Shown here one piece after another: positions 12,986 to 25,319 of a stretch of 64,000 bases of DNA; the stretch's first letter is position 1, and every line of letters starts with the position of its first letter. The translations under genes were made by a program, and so were the position numbers. The stretch spans positions 2,542,001-2,606,000 of the forward strand of contig WAID01000004.1 of NCBI GenBank assembly GCA_016584495.1. The letters run 5' to 3'. The notes beneath the pieces were generated by a model. It ran no database searches, had not been told where the DNA came from, and saw only the letters and a program-made list of their open reading frames with translations. The stretch comes from Celoporthe dispersa. Taxonomy: Eukaryota; Ascomycota; Sordariomycetes; Diaporthales; Cryphonectriaceae.

Positions 12986-15392
12986 TCAGGATGCCCCGTC
13001 TCCCACGGACTCTGTTGATCCTTCCTCAGGACTCCACCCTTCGAGACCCAAATCCATAATCTTGACCAGCCCACTTCCCATCGCGGCAGCAGCCCACCAG
13101 CCGTGCTCGACATTCGGGTTCCACGCCGCCGCCGTGATTCTCGTCAGAGCATCGTGCACCACGGCCTTCGTCCTCTCTGTCTCCGTCAGCAGTGCTAGCT
13201 CCTCCTCTATCCCGAGCCCGTTATCTCCCTCCTCAAATTTCTCCTCCTGACCAGCCGCCTTCTTTCTCTGGCTCCTGCCCTTCGGCTTCTTCGCTTTCCC
13301 GGCGGCGTCCCTCTTCTTGAGTTCTCTCATCAATTCCATCGCACGGGGGTTGCTGTTGAACTCGGGGCGGAAGCCTTGCAGGATACGCGCGGCACCACGT
13401 ATGTCTTGCGGGGCCCCGGTGGCGGCAGCTACGGCTGTCGCTGGAGGAGGGCGGAACTCGTGCTGGAGGACTTTGAGTTTGTGCACCTCGTTGCCGCGCT
13501 CCTTGATCAGCACGCGCAGCGGATTGAATGCCCAGAGGCTCCCGTCTGCACAGCCGACGAGCGTAAAGGGGTGCGTCCGCCCGCCCGCCACACACATTGG
13601 CAGGCTCGACGTGGTCATCAGCGTGCGGCTCTGCACGAAGTGGCGCATATGAATGTAGCCAATAGTGGTGTTGTGCGGCGTACTACTTGGGGAGATGCCC
13701 AGGAAGCCTTGTAGGTGGTCGTTCCAGTCGAGAAGGTTCGGCTGGAAGTTGATACAGCTGGAGAGCGGGATATATGTGGTCTCGGCGCTGGGGAGGTTAA
13801 GGTCTGTGAGGGTGGGACTGCCGCCGACGGGGACCGTGGCAATATGGTAGGGGTGCGAGGGGAAGCCACTTGCGATGTCGATGATGTGGCTGATATGTGT
13901 GGCATGGCGAGTGAGGAGTCGTTGTGGGTAGACGGACCAGAGGGTGATGGAGCCGTCAGAGTGTCCAAGGCAGAGACGGTTGGTGTTGACCCAGGTGAGG
14001 CAGGTAGCGTGTACGGCGTACTCGTCCGTGATCCCGAAGATTGCCACCGGGGAGGTGACCCAGTCTAGTGAAAGACGTTAGGATCAGACGAATCAGCTGT
14101 GTTGAGGTAATTGCCCTGCTTACCATAATTCTCCTGGCCTGGAGCGGGTTTCGGCACCTCAATGACCCTGACCTGCCCATCGGCGCAGAGGACGGCAAGC
14201 ATGCCTATCTTGGAGTCGTCCAGTAGGGGAACGGGGCACCACTGTAGTCGCCTGGGCCGGCCCCAGTCGAATGAAAGTGAATGGGCCAGGCGAGCATCGC
14301 TGGCCCCTTCTTTGTGACAAGGGACGGACCAAATCTGCACGCTGCCCTTCTTCTTCTCATCGGGATCGTCCTCCGGAGAGTCGGCGTCCTTGCGATCCTG
14401 GTCTGCAAATGGTATCGTAGACACCGCCAGAAACTGCTCCCTGTGACCTATCAAGGGTGCCCAGCTCACGGCAAGAGGGATGCCGCCTGCGTCCAGCAGC
14501 CAGCCTTTTGGTGGTGGTGTTGGTGGCTTTTGTGACGTGGTCTCGTCCGCCTGCCAGAGCTCGCCGCTATCTAAGACAGGATGAGCATACCCATATCGTG
14601 TGCGTATCTGTTTCTGGTTGCTGAATGGCCCGACCAGGCATACGAGCCTGGTCATTGGAGGCTTGAACATGTCGACGTGGTCTTGTCTGATCTTTCTCAG
14701 GCGCTGCAGTTTGACATCTCCCGCCCTGTACCTGTCATACCACGACCTGGTCCAACTTCTCTGTCTCTCTTCGTAATCGTCCGCGAGCCATGGGCTCTGC
14801 ATCACGCCGCCGTCTCCGGGACCTCGAATCGGCAAGACCTGGTGGTCGAACCATTTCTTCAGCATCCCCCTGGCGACCTTGATGTGGCCGGGGTCCGGAC
14901 CGTAGAGGACCTCGAGCAGCTTCATGCCTCGCGTCGACCGCTGGAGCGGCCCTTCGTAGACGCGTGAGTTGCGCAGTTCTATCGGATATGTTGGGATGGC
15001 GTGCACGGCCCCTCGCTTGAGCAGCTTCCTTCTCAGCCTGCCTCTTCTACGCGGGGCTTTTTCCTGGGCGGGGCCTCCGCTTCATCATTGTCGCCTTCGA
15101 CCTCCAACCCGGCCTCCACTAGCTCCTCGTGACCAGCTCCAGCTTCAGCTTCCCCGGAGTCGACCGAAATATCATCTCTCTCGAACCTGTTGCTCTCGGC
15201 ACCTTCATCCTCCACATCTCCATCGCTGGCATCTTGACTTTCCTCGCCGGGTTCAAGCTCCCGGAAGTCCACATCTTCGTCTGCCTCCTGCACCTCTTGG
15301 ACCTCAGCCGTGTCGCTCTCATCTTCACTCTCATTAGAGTGAACCTCTGTGTAGCTGAAGCGTTTGGATTTGTTGGCCTTTCTTGTGCGCAT
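12986..15392 (-). CDS. TFIIIC WD40 subunit (Sfc6/Tfc6-like), apparent frameshift
   Basis: Likely subunit of the RNA polymerase III initiation factor TFIIIC, which binds the tRNA-gene B box. Exons 15392-14124 and 14064-12986 give about 782 residues. The start is the ATG of MRTRKANKSKRFSYTEV; a longer frame upstream begins with TTG, not ATG. The N-terminus is acidic (to about residue 120), followed by a basic RRRGRLRRK patch, then IPTYPIELRNSRVYEGPLQR and a series of WD-like repeats (CADGQVRVIEVP, GHSDGSITLWSVYP, GCADGSLWAFNPL). The acidic and WD parts lie in different frames; adding one A to the run at 15058-15062 (T on the plus strand) joins them, and there is no intron there. Identity rests on the VYEGPL block and the architecture. 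Confidence 0.82.
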
Positions 15393-16269
15393 TGTGGTTG
15401 GCAATAGGAAATATATCGATTACATTGTCGAGATGTAATGTGAGAAACATGAGTGCGTGCAGTTAGTCTATGGGCGTTAGCTTCAAAATATGACAGGGAT
15501 CTCTGTAGTTGGCCCCTGCTGAGTTTGTTTGGCAGGCTGCAAGCCCAGGAATGCAGGGCATTGGAAGTCCCCAGTAAATATGGTTGGACTGGCAGGGAGT
15601 ACAGGGCCTAGCCAGCCCCCCAGTTTAGTGAACCATGCCACTGTAGCCTCAGTGACTACCTGCTATACAGGCCTCGCATAGCACTCATAACTAGCTGATA
15701 GACTCACAGAACATTGACCTGCACATGGGAGGGCTTCACCTAATTACCGTGAATCTACGCTACGAATCAGGCATCATGTGGAATAGATATGGTTTCTGCC
15801 ACTCCAGCCCAATCATTTAGCAGCACAAACCAGCCCTTGTCTGTCCCAATCAGGAAACTCACGACAAAGAGCTCCTGGGACTTCGACTCACATTCGTGGA
15901 TCCCAGCTAGAGACTCCTCGATGGCATCTTGAACGATGGACCAAAATCCACCGTTTACACATGATTTTGCAACTGCCTGCGTCCCATGCTGACAGCATTG
16001 CCGTGATGGCCGCGCTGTAAAGAAACTTCAAGCAAAATGGCAAGCGCATCCTGTGAACCCATGAGGATGCCAACGCACTTGACCAAAGCAGACACGGCTC
16101 TGTTCTTGATGTTGCTGCTAGAGACGCGACTCAACTCAGTTTCCTCCTTGATGTCTCTATTACACCTACACCAGAGACCCCAGATCCTTCCTACGAGTAT
16201 TGACCTGGGCATTCCAAGACCTGATTCTCAATTCCTGCCCCTTTCCTAAGTACTGACTTAGTACCCATC
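15393..16269. other. Intergenic, divergent TFIIIC-like / carbonic anhydrase
   Basis: An 877-nt divergent intergenic stretch holding both promoters. No conserved frame and no RNA gene recognised. Confidence 0.5.
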
Positions 16270-17164
16270 ATGACTTCCCTATTGCCCTTCCTTTGTGCTT
16301 TCATGTTTGGGTGCTCCACGCTTGGCTGTGCTAACCATGGCATTTCTACGGGCGAGCAAACCACACTGAATGTACGCAACCTAGATAATTCACAACCAGA
16401 TTCCGACAAATGGACTTATGGCGAAGCATTGGACTGGGGAGACCATGCTGCTTGGCGCCACTGTTGGAACGGGACGCAGCAGTCACCTATTGCGCTCAGT
16501 GTGCATCATGGCTTGTCCCAGAGGCATATTCCAATGATCAACTATCCAGGCGAGATAAGTGGGAGATTCAAGAACTAGCGTTTCGGTAATCTTGTCCCAG
16601 CACAATGCATCTTAGCGTCGGATCGTGCTGACCATGGAGACAGGCCCGGCTTTTGACGTGAAATATGAAGAAGCAAAGACAGTGAACGCGCCGACCTTAA
16701 GCTTCGACAACGAGACCGTACATCTAGTTGGCTGGCACATACATACGCCAGCTGATCACACAGTGAACGGGATGCGAGCACGTGCCGAGCTTCATTTGGT
16801 TCATCAAGACTCTGACGGGAAGGACCGAGCCATTCTGAGCATTCTCATAGAACCAGGCAATGAGAACGACACATTTATCGACCAGTTCCCAGAAGAGCTG
16901 ATCAGATACAACAGCAGCGACCCGGGAAACCACGTCGAGATGTCCATGAGAATTAGCGACGCCATCAATGCAGCATCTAATTTTCGAGAGTTCTGGACAT
17001 ACGAAGGAAGCCGGACCAGCCCTCCATGCGATGAGGGTGTCCGCTGGTTTGTGGCGAGACAAACTTTGTATATCAGTCATGAGCAGATGCAGAAGATCCT
17101 CAGTGCGAGCTCGTACTCTTCTCGGCCGGAACAAATGGTCTGGATGCATAGGATCAATGAGTGA
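16270..17164 (+). CDS. Secreted alpha-type carbonic anhydrase, interrupted by an in-frame TAG
   Basis: Zinc enzyme interconverting CO2 and bicarbonate, probably extracellular. Exons 16270-16585 and 16644-17164 give 278 codons. An N-terminal hydrophobic signal peptide (MTSLLPFLCAFMFGCSTLGC) is clear. WGDHAAWRHCWNGTQQSPI matches the alpha-CA opening. The zinc ligands are the two His in WHIHTP (about 137 and 139) and the His in ELHLVH (about 156); SPPCDEGVRWFV near the C-terminus is also typical. The 58-nt intron has a gctgacc branch site and joins in frame to GPAFDV. Codon 103, at 16576-16578, is TAG in exon 1 between GRFKN and the donor. An alternative donor at gtgggagatt removes the stop but deletes a conserved loop. 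So this is a recent pseudogene, a base error, or an unusual splice variant. Confidence 0.85.
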
Positions 17165-17494
17165 TTGGCCCAACATGGCGCGGAGGCTCGTTTCACACAG
17201 TTCGGTGGGTGCGGCATCATTTTCTTAAGGACGTGTGCATTCCAGAGTCATGGTGTAACCTCGTACTCAGGCATAATTATAGTTATTCATACGGAACTTC
17301 CATATTCTAAATAATTGGTCGACAAGTCTACCTAAGTACAATGCCGCTGAATGTTCATTTGTCTTCGTGCCCGCTGGTACCTGATCTATATAATAAATAA
17401 GAGGAAGAGAAAGAAAGAAAAAATAAAAAAAGAAAATAAAATAAAGAAAGAAGAAAGGAAGGAAACAAAGGAAAATCGGGGAAAGTGAGATTTT
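17165..17494. repeat. Intergenic with polypurine A/G tract
   Basis: The stretch from about 17397 to 17475 is almost pure A and G on the plus strand (agaaagaaa-type), an imperfect polypurine tract between the carbonic anhydrase and the small ORF. No gene seen. Confidence 0.7.
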
Positions 17495-17866
17495 TCAGGA
17501 AGTATTCCGCTTTCTCAATGAAAGTATTATGCCCAGAGCCACAACAATGCATACAATGGTGAAAAGACACAGAGACAGTGTAAAGATCACCAACTTCGAT
17601 GCCATCAGATCTTTACACGTAGCATGTGTAGTCTTGGGTCTCGGATACATGACGTTCGAGAACTTAGATGCATTACAGTCGGAGAGGTTTGTGCTTGAGA
17701 TTTCGTCTATCTGATGTTGCCATCCGATTGTGTCGTGAACTTGTGCCGGTGCCACAGGAGCCTCGATGACACCGGGCTTGACTGCAGTGGAAGTCCCTGG
17801 AAACAGATGATATACGGGAAGAATTGGCTCTTTAGACCTGGGACTCCGTGTTATATTGGACCGCAT
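17495..17866 (-). CDS. Hypothetical small membrane protein
   Basis: An ATG-started single-exon frame of 123 codons. The first ~85 residues are hydrophilic with several prolines; residues near 90-116 form one long hydrophobic segment (LVIFTLSLCLFTIVCIVVA) followed by RKR and a short tail, which would suit a C-terminally anchored membrane protein. I recognise no family. No intron signs and no supporting neighbour relation. It could be chance, because no conserved motif backs it. Confidence 0.3.
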   Translation of the reverse strand: MRSNITRSPRSKEPILPVYHLFPGTSTAVKPGVIEAPVAPAQVHDTIGWQHQIDEISSTNLSDCNASKFSNVMYPRPKTTHATCKDLMASKLVIFTLSLCLFTIVCIVVALGIILSLRKRNTS

Positions 17867-19586
17867 TTTGTGGGTTAGGGCGTGGTTTCGCCAGATCTGC
17901 CTATGACTTTCGACTGGGACTGACGATCCATTTGGTAATTAGTGCTGGACAGTCTTCCTCTGACAGGACTACTTCTACATAGATATGGTATTCATCCAGA
18001 AAGAAAGATCTGCATTTTGTTCTATTTTTGGGCTTCCCTTTCAACTTCAGATTGGTTGCTAAGAAAACCAGCACAAAGAAATATGGAATAATTGGTTCTG
18101 GTGAGTTGGGCTTCTACAGACATGCAATGCTTTGTTGTAAGATGCGTGAGCAGGGGCAATTAGGTAACTTGCAAACAAAAGTTCAATTCACATCTTGACA
18201 TTGGGATCCGAGATGGCCAGCACCGCCAAAACATTGTCCCAGGCCTTGCGGTTCCTCCCCTCAGCCCTTTTCAGAAGCATTGTTGCTCTGCCAGAGGTGG
18301 ACCCTCCCCTCCCTGAATTCTCAGTAATATCGGACCAAAATTGAGACTCTGCCTGCCAATCCTGTGATTATTAGTTGAGTGTGATTCAGCTGCGGGGTCC
18401 AGTGTGGGCAGCACTGGCTAGCAGTGGTTGGTGAATATCCAGGCTCAGCTGGCCCAGTCAGCTAGGCTATCTGTACCACTTCCTTCCTTTCTCTTTTGGC
18501 TACAAATAAATGGCAGAACCGATATACAGCCATACAACTTATCACATGCACATGTTTGGGCATCCTTCCAAATCCACAACATACATTGAGACTTGTCCAC
18601 AGGCCTCTTTGAGTCAATGTCCCAGGTGGTTACAATTTTGTCTTCAGATTTTCAGGCTTTATTGAAGTTCTCGCTTCCTCAAGGTGTCGAGACCAGTCCT
18701 TGTTAGGTAAGACCAGCAGCCCCTATTGCCATCAGATTGAAGCATACGATTTCTTTCCATACCCCCCTTCTTATACCTTCCCCTCGTCCATGGCTCCTTC
18801 TTTCCATCCGGCCTTTTGCCCGTTTCTAGGGAATCCCGACTCCTTCCGGAACCCAACTTCTCCGGTCATCACCATGTTTCCCCAAGTGTTTGTCTGGCTT
18901 CTGGTCTGACGCTTGGCTATTGTCACAGCCTCTATCTTTCTCCTTTGAACTTGGTACTCAAAACACTTACACGCACCAGAAAGAGCTTCCTAGAAGAGTG
19001 GCATCCTCCTCCTCAACACTTCCTGGTCTTGTTCCTTCCCAGTCCTTGCCTCCTCCTTCCATCATCTGATCTCAGCACAATGACCCCATACCATTTTGAT
19101 CATCTTGAGAGTTTCTTTTCATTCTGAGAAAATCGATTCTAACGGGAAGTCACATTCAAAGTGACAGAAACGTCAACGAAACGCAGAAAAACACTTCGTG
19201 AACCTTCGAGGATTTCAGCAACCCTTTCACTACGGCCTGCTTCCTTGGAAGTCAAAACTACAACGGCGTTACAAACGTTACCTGCTTCTTTTTTCGATTC
19301 TTTTCTTCTCCATTTGGCGGTCTTGATTCACTTGTTTTCAATCTCGGAGGCTGGTCAGTGCCTGGCATCACTTTGACTAGGAGAAACCCCGTGGAAGTGT
19401 CAGCTAGCAGCGACAATAAACCCGCCAACTCGATTCGCAGGTAAGCCCGCAGACGTACTTTAAATTACCTGACAAGACAACGTTTTTCTAGGCAATCCAT
19501 TTACATGAAACCCCTTAGGGCCTATGCTAACCGGCGAGATCCGCAGAGTATAACCATCCGTTGCAGCTTCCCCCCTTCCCCTGATC
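17867..19586. other. Long intergenic region upstream of RNA ligase gene
   Basis: 1.7 kb without a supported gene. The right half (about 18.7-19.4 kb) is pyrimidine-rich with many CTTC/TTCC blocks, as in fungal promoters and 5' leaders, and probably belongs to the RNA ligase gene. Confidence 0.5.
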
Positions 19587-21381
19587 ATGGCTCCCCAGCT
19601 CGCCACCTCTGAGAGCTTTATGTTCGCCTTCAACCGATCCAAGTACGGCAGAACGCACCCAGAGGAGCATCCTGCACAGCCCAGTGGCACCCAAAACAAT
19701 GCGAAGCCCGAATCTCCGATGACCACACCCAAAGCTGAGGCACCTCCTGCCGCTAGGAAGGGCGTCTACACCAGTGCTCTGGGCGTCCTGAAGCTGGACC
19801 CTAGCTCCGACCCAACCAAGTACAGAGGCAAGTCTACAAAGCACGCTGTTCTTTCTGTTGGCGGACAAACCTCGGAGCCCAAGGGCGAATACAACATCCC
19901 AGAGACCTCAGCACCAGCTCCTGAGGCAATCCGCAACGCGGAAGACCGTCTAGGCAGCTCTACTAAGGGCTCATTGTCGGCAAACCCAAGCGCCAACTCC
20001 GTCAGACCCAGCAGCGAGAAAGCGACGGCCACTGTGGCGAAGACAGCCAGCCCTGTCATAACCGAGCCCTCGAAACCCATGACCAAGTTCACCTGCTTCA
20101 AAGATGTGGCAGCAGCCCGGTCCCAATTCCCAATCGCCGACCAGCCAGCCAAGCAGAACTCGTTCCCGGCTGAGACCATCGATTCCACCGACACCCTCCG
20201 CTTAGCGAGCCTGCGATTCATCAAGAACATCCACGAGGTTAGGGTTGACAACCGCTACCTGACTCTGGCGGAGATAGACGGATGGACCTGCATTGTGCCT
20301 CACGGAGCCTACAAGGACGGCGACCTCGTGTTGTACGTGGAAGTTGATGCCTTCATCCCCGCCTCGGACGAGAGATTCGGAAAGCTGCTCCCTGTCTACA
20401 TGATCGATGGCAAGCTCGGACACCGCGTGCAGACCACAAAGTTCTGCAGCGATGACTCCAGGATCGTGGCACAAGGCTACGCCTTTCCGGTCGAAAAAGT
20501 TCACCGAGGTCTATGGAGAGATTGAACTGGTTCGAGAGATTATGCGGATGGGCGGCGGCGAGGAACAGAAGCCCAGCGAGGATCTGATCAACTTGATCAT
20601 CTTGTCGATGTATCGGAACAAGAACTGGGCTGACAAGCTCGGCATCAACAAATGGGAGGAGCAGAATTTCGAGACCACGCAGCTGGCACACCTCAGGCTC
20701 GGTACCGTTCCGACGCGCTTGTTTAAGAAGACCGACATCACACGTGTCGAGGACTGTCCGAACCTCTTCAAGAAGATGAAATACCACACAAATGAGTACC
20801 AGGAGAGTGTCAAGATGGACGGAACATCCATGACAGTCTACTTTGTCAATTCCGCTCTTCCTCTCTTTACCAGCCTCAACCCTCTTCCCAAGAAAGTCGG
20901 CCCAAACACGGTGCACCCGAACGGACGCTTCGGCGTCTGTTCCAAGAACATGGATATCAACGAGCTCAGTGACTGCCAGACCGGCTACTGGAAGACCGCT
21001 CTCCGCTACGGCCTGCCGACGAAATTGGCAGCCAAGGGCCGGAGCGTCGCCATTCAGGGCGAACTCTGTGGACACAACATCAACCAGAACCGGGAGAAGA
21101 TTCCTAATGGCCAGGTCGATTTCTTCGTATTCTCTATCTACGACATTTCTGCGCAAAAGCACTTGAGCCCGAAAATTGTCATCAGCATTGCCCAGCAGCT
21201 TGGTCTCAAGCACGTGCCGGTCCTTGGCTATGTGAAGATCCGTAAGATCGCGGACTGTCACTACGAGCTGAAGAAGCGCGCCATGCAGTGCAAGGGTGAG
21301 GGCCTGGTCTACAAGTGTCTTCAGGACGGACGGTCGTTCAAGGTGATCTCTAGCACATACTTGCTCGAGCATGGCCTCTAA
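19587..21381 (+). CDS. RNA ligase, DRB0094/Rnl5-like family (apparent frameshift)
   Basis: Predicted ATP-dependent RNA ligase of the Deinococcus DraRnl type, which seals 3'-OH/5'-P breaks through a covalent lysyl-AMP step. About 597 residues, one exon. Residues 1-200 are low-complexity and probably disordered. Then comes an OB-like N-terminal module (LRLASLRFIKNIHEVRVDN ... GDLVLYVEVDAFIPASDERF) and the nucleotidyltransferase domain: motif I KMDGTS with the adenylated Lys, motif III-like GELCG, FFVFSIYD, and motif IV EGLVYK. The reading frame switches at the A5 run 20494-20498; one A fewer joins GYAFPVEK to FTEVYGEIELVRE. Both halves are well conserved, so the break looks like a base-count error or a very recent lesion. 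Family assignment is from motif order, which also fits Rnl2-type enzymes less well. Confidence 0.85.
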
Positions 21382-22080
21382 TCCTTGGTGGAAGGAGGAT
21401 ACACGCCGGACTCTGGGAGCTGGATGACATCCAGGCTAGATATTTCAGTGCGTAGCCTAGATGGTAAATGAAAGAGAACATCGAGGGCTTTTAACGCATC
21501 AAATTTGTATTCATTAGGATGTGGGGTTTTCAATCTCGGTCTGTGCTACTAGCTCAATGACCACAAGCGTTGTCCTTCATATCATCTGGCGTTGTGTCTA
21601 TTCTGTATGCTTCAGAGGACAGCCATAGTGTGGCTGATAAATAGCACCGGGAATTTGCTCAATGGTTTTTACCCTAGGCCCTACCGCTGCCTCCTCTGAC
21701 CATCAAAGTTTGCCTCAGTCCATGACTCTACCAAAGTGCGAGGCTGCCATAACAAATCCCGATTAACCGACCAATCGTTAGGAAGCATCATAGGCGGGAA
21801 ACGGAGTCTGGTCCGTAAACGATGGCTCGATCATCCCTTGTTCTTCCACAATTTCTAGGAAGCTCTCTGTAAAATCAACGGTGGTGCGGCGGTTTTTTTG
21901 GTGATTTTTTTTTCCACATTGAGGATCTCGCCTCCTGTGGTACTCGATGAAGCGATCACGTCCTGTATGATCATTCTATGACGCCGCCTAATTTCCGATG
22001 TCGTTGGAATCTTGATGGTTCTGTTGTCTTCTTTCGAAGCTCTCCCCACGCCGGCCCCTGTCCTCTTTGCTATCCTTCTC
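21382..22080. other. Intergenic, convergent 3' ends
   Basis: About 700 nt between the convergent 3' ends of the RNA ligase and the coiled-coil gene. No feature recognised. Confidence 0.5.
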
Positions 22081-24358
22081 CTAGTTATTGAAGAACTTCA
22101 TCTGAGACTGTGTCGCAAGAGCCCCTGCTCGGGCTGCCTGCCTGGCCGGACGCTTGGTAGGCTCGATGCTGTCGTGTACAAATGGTTCGAGCTTGGCCTG
22201 GAAAGTGTGGTTGGTCTCTACTGTTGGCTCGAGTCGTGTCTGAGTTTGCTGTTGCTCTTTCTTCACGGTAGCAGCATCGTGTTCCATCGGGGAGTCGTGC
22301 CGCTTGCGGATGAAAGTGCGAGGAAGCTCCAATTCCGCGGGTTGTAAGGACTCCTGTACTTGTGATGGATCTGAAACATCGCACAGGACACCCATCTTGT
22401 CAAGAACAGTCAACTCGTTGTAGCCACGGCCCTCGCTGTTACCATACCTCGCCAGCGCGGGAGACACCATCAAGTCGATGACTGGTGTAGAGCCGGTAGA
22501 TGGTAGGCCTACCCGGCCAGATTCATTCTGCATGAGTCCGTCACATATGGGCATGCCATACTTGCAGGATTTTGTGCCATCCTCGACCCTGGCCGTGAAG
22601 AGTATCATAACTCTAGCCTTCAGCTTTCGGCGCGTGATGTCAAAGGAGCGAGCATCAGCGAAGATCGTGAGTGCATCCGATATGGCCTCTTCACTTTCCA
22701 AGAAGTCGTTGTCAGGATACACTCGCTTGATAGCCTCAATGATTTGGCTGACTTCTTTGCTATAAGAACGAAGATTGCGCGTCTGGTCGGCTAGACGACT
22801 GAGGAGATTGCTGGAATTCGCTCGCCAGTTATGAAACTCGGACAGCAGCTCATCATCGTCATTATTTAGACGGTCTGTGACACCATGTTATAATCGTCAG
22901 TTGCTGCTATGAGACGAGGAAGATTATGTAATATCCTGTACTCACATTGAGCGAGGTTATGCACCATTGTGAAGGCAGGACCGAGCTCATTGGCCCAAAA
23001 AGGGACTCCTCCTCGAACACCACATCGACCAACGACTGCCAAATATATGCTTCGATGAAGAAGCAACACAGTGCTGGAGATGACAGAAAGTCTGCGGCTT
23101 TGTCGGACAATCTGCTCCATGTGTGATCGAGACCCTTTTCCATTTCATTGACATTCTTAGGGCCGAAGTTGTCCACGAATTGACGGATTTTGTGACCCAA
23201 ATTCCCCCACATGCTTGTGAGTTCGGTGTCTGAGATCTTGAAGCTGTAGCGTTGGCTCAGGCCCTGGTTGTCCTGAATTTGTTGGAGTAGATCAGCAATG
23301 GTTTTGTTGCAGTCTTGGACTTGCGCCTCGTAAAATGCTGCATGTTCTTCGATGTCTGCCCGCAGCTGAGATTTCTCTGTATGGTGGTCGAACACCAAGT
23401 TTCGTCAGTATCCATATCGTCACGCATAGGTCATAAGTAGGGGCACTGGGACAGACCCTTTTCCGCAGCCTTGAGTTTCTTTCTGGCGTCTCCTAGCTTC
23501 TTTTTCTGTGCCTCATGCGCACTGAATTTGGATCGGAAGTGAGAAATACACTCGAGAAAGTCCATCTCCACGTCTCTGAACTTATCCAGCTGGTTTTCCA
23601 TTTGCTGCACCTCCTCTTTCTCTTTCTCCAGCTCTGTCTCGCGTTCCTTCAGAAGTTCACATGCTCGATCGAGATTTTGTTGGATAGAATGACACTTCTC
23701 TTTTTTTTCATTGAACTGTGTATGAACGGTTTTCAGTTGCTGCTGGTGCTGATCTTCTGCCTGCAAATTGCCATGCATTGATCAGCCTTTGCGTCAGGTC
23801 GACATACTGGTTTGGGAAAGTTGTTCTAGGCGCATTGACTCACATCTTTTCATCTCTCAACTTGTCCTGTGTATCCCTCAAGTCTCGCTCCAGCTCTTTC
23901 AAGCGCTCCTTGGTAAGGTGTAGATGCTTCTCCCAAGACTTGATAGCACTCTCAGCAGTTTCGTTCTTCCTCTTCTCGGCCTTGAGTCTCTCAGATAGTT
24001 TCTTGTGCTCTTTGGTGCACATCTCAACGAATCTAGCATGCTCGGGCTTCAGGCGTTCGCATTGTTCACATTGATGAACGTTTGTGCGAGTCGAAGTCAT
24101 GTCACAGCTGTTGTCTGCAAGCTTTGTGCGCTTGCGGAAAGGTTCAAGGCGGCTTCCGTTCCCATCGTTATCCGGCTCTTTGGTGAGATCGATATGGGAC
24201 GGGTAGTCAGTAGACTGATCTCCCTGATTTGTGACAAAACTAGGAGAACCAGGGACTGGCGAAGTTCGCTTGAAGGCTTCCGACTGAGCCCCCACCTTTT
24301 GTTCGCGCTGATCACGATGCAGAGAACGCTGCGACTCATCGGGTAGCTTGGTAGACAT
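22081..24358 (-). CDS. Coiled-coil protein of unknown function (two apparent frameshifts)
   Basis: Not recognised as a named family. I model exons 24358-23844, 23760-23457, 23376-22946 and 22874-22081, about 681 residues. The start is the ATG of MSTKLPDESQRS; a longer frame upstream starts with GTG. A charged N-terminus contains a CEQCERLKPEH cysteine pair. Long heptad-rich, Lys/Glu-rich coiled coils fill roughly residues 90-300. A more globular part follows (FWANELGPAFTMVHNLAQ, then EAIKRVYPDNDFLESEEAI), and a basic tail ends MKFFNN. The T5 run equivalent to 22997-23001 lacks one base: adding it restores FWANELGPAF and makes the next splice phase agree. The exon 1/2 junction also mismatches by one base, cured by one more A at 23847-23850. 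It lies just downstream of the Hsp70-like gene, same strand. Confidence 0.7.
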
Positions 24359-25319
24359 GACGAGTCGCAGTGATGTCGAATCGCCTGTGTAGATGGTGGG
24401 ACAGACGGAGCAGTGGACGGTGAAATTGCTGAAAGGTGATGAAGATCCCTGGCCAGAAGGTAAGTAGAAGATGGATTGAGGAGGAGGCGCGACTGGTGGC
24501 ACGCGTTAGAGCTAGGAGAACTTGGCGATTCGTGGCGAGAAGGCGCGTGGAGATACGAAGTGATCTCTTTTACGCGCATCAACTTGATGAAAATGCTGTA
24601 CTGGATCTAAAGAGGGAAGGAAGGAGATAAATAACTCAGGCTTGCGCAATGGCTGATGAGAAGAATGCAGGCTGGAGTGAAAAGAAATCTCGAGAACGAG
24701 GGTTGAATGAGATGGCAGAAAGTGGCAGCTTTCAACGTCTGTGTAGAATGGAGGGGACGCTCGAAAAACGAAATTGGATGAGGTAAGGACACGAAGACCC
24801 TGATAACCAGGTGAGAGCAACCAGAGGAAAACCTGATTGCGCTGATGACAGGCTTTGAGAAAGCTGGGCAGAATGATTCCAGCTCCGTATTGATCTTTCT
24901 GTGGTCTGGGGTAAGGGCTTGAGGCTGCTTGGTCCTGATCAAGTCGTCCAATTTAGTACTTAGGTAAATAATCGAGAAATCTAGAAGATTCAGTGAGCTT
25001 CAACAACAGTGTCTACATATGATCAACAGCTTGGCGTCTTCACGTATGTTCGAAGCGAAGAGGCATGACAAGGTCACTTTACAAGGCTAGGTGTCAATAT
25101 CAAGTTCGTGTCATATGTATTGAGAGCCAAAGACTACCGTAAACCTAACCAGTGATTGCCGAATGTCAATAACTCATGGCGTCGGTGTTGATATCTCCCC
25201 TAGAAAACGACAGGGAAAAAAGATGAGAAACGATGCGAATATGCGTGACTGAATACCGAAATCTCGCCAACGACCCATGATGCTGAGCATTTTGCGCAAG
25301 GACAAGTTCCTCAGCATGC
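24359..25319. other. Intergenic between Hsp70-like and coiled-coil genes
   Basis: 961 nt containing the Hsp70-like 3' region and the promoter of the coiled-coil gene. Polypurine blocks near 24.6-24.8 kb give chance open frames. No gene supported. Confidence 0.5.

Noticed and set aside
20353..21372. 339-codon antisense frame opposite the RNA ligase gene
   Set aside because: It is the mirror of a strongly conserved coding strand with ligase motifs; the antisense protein shows no family.
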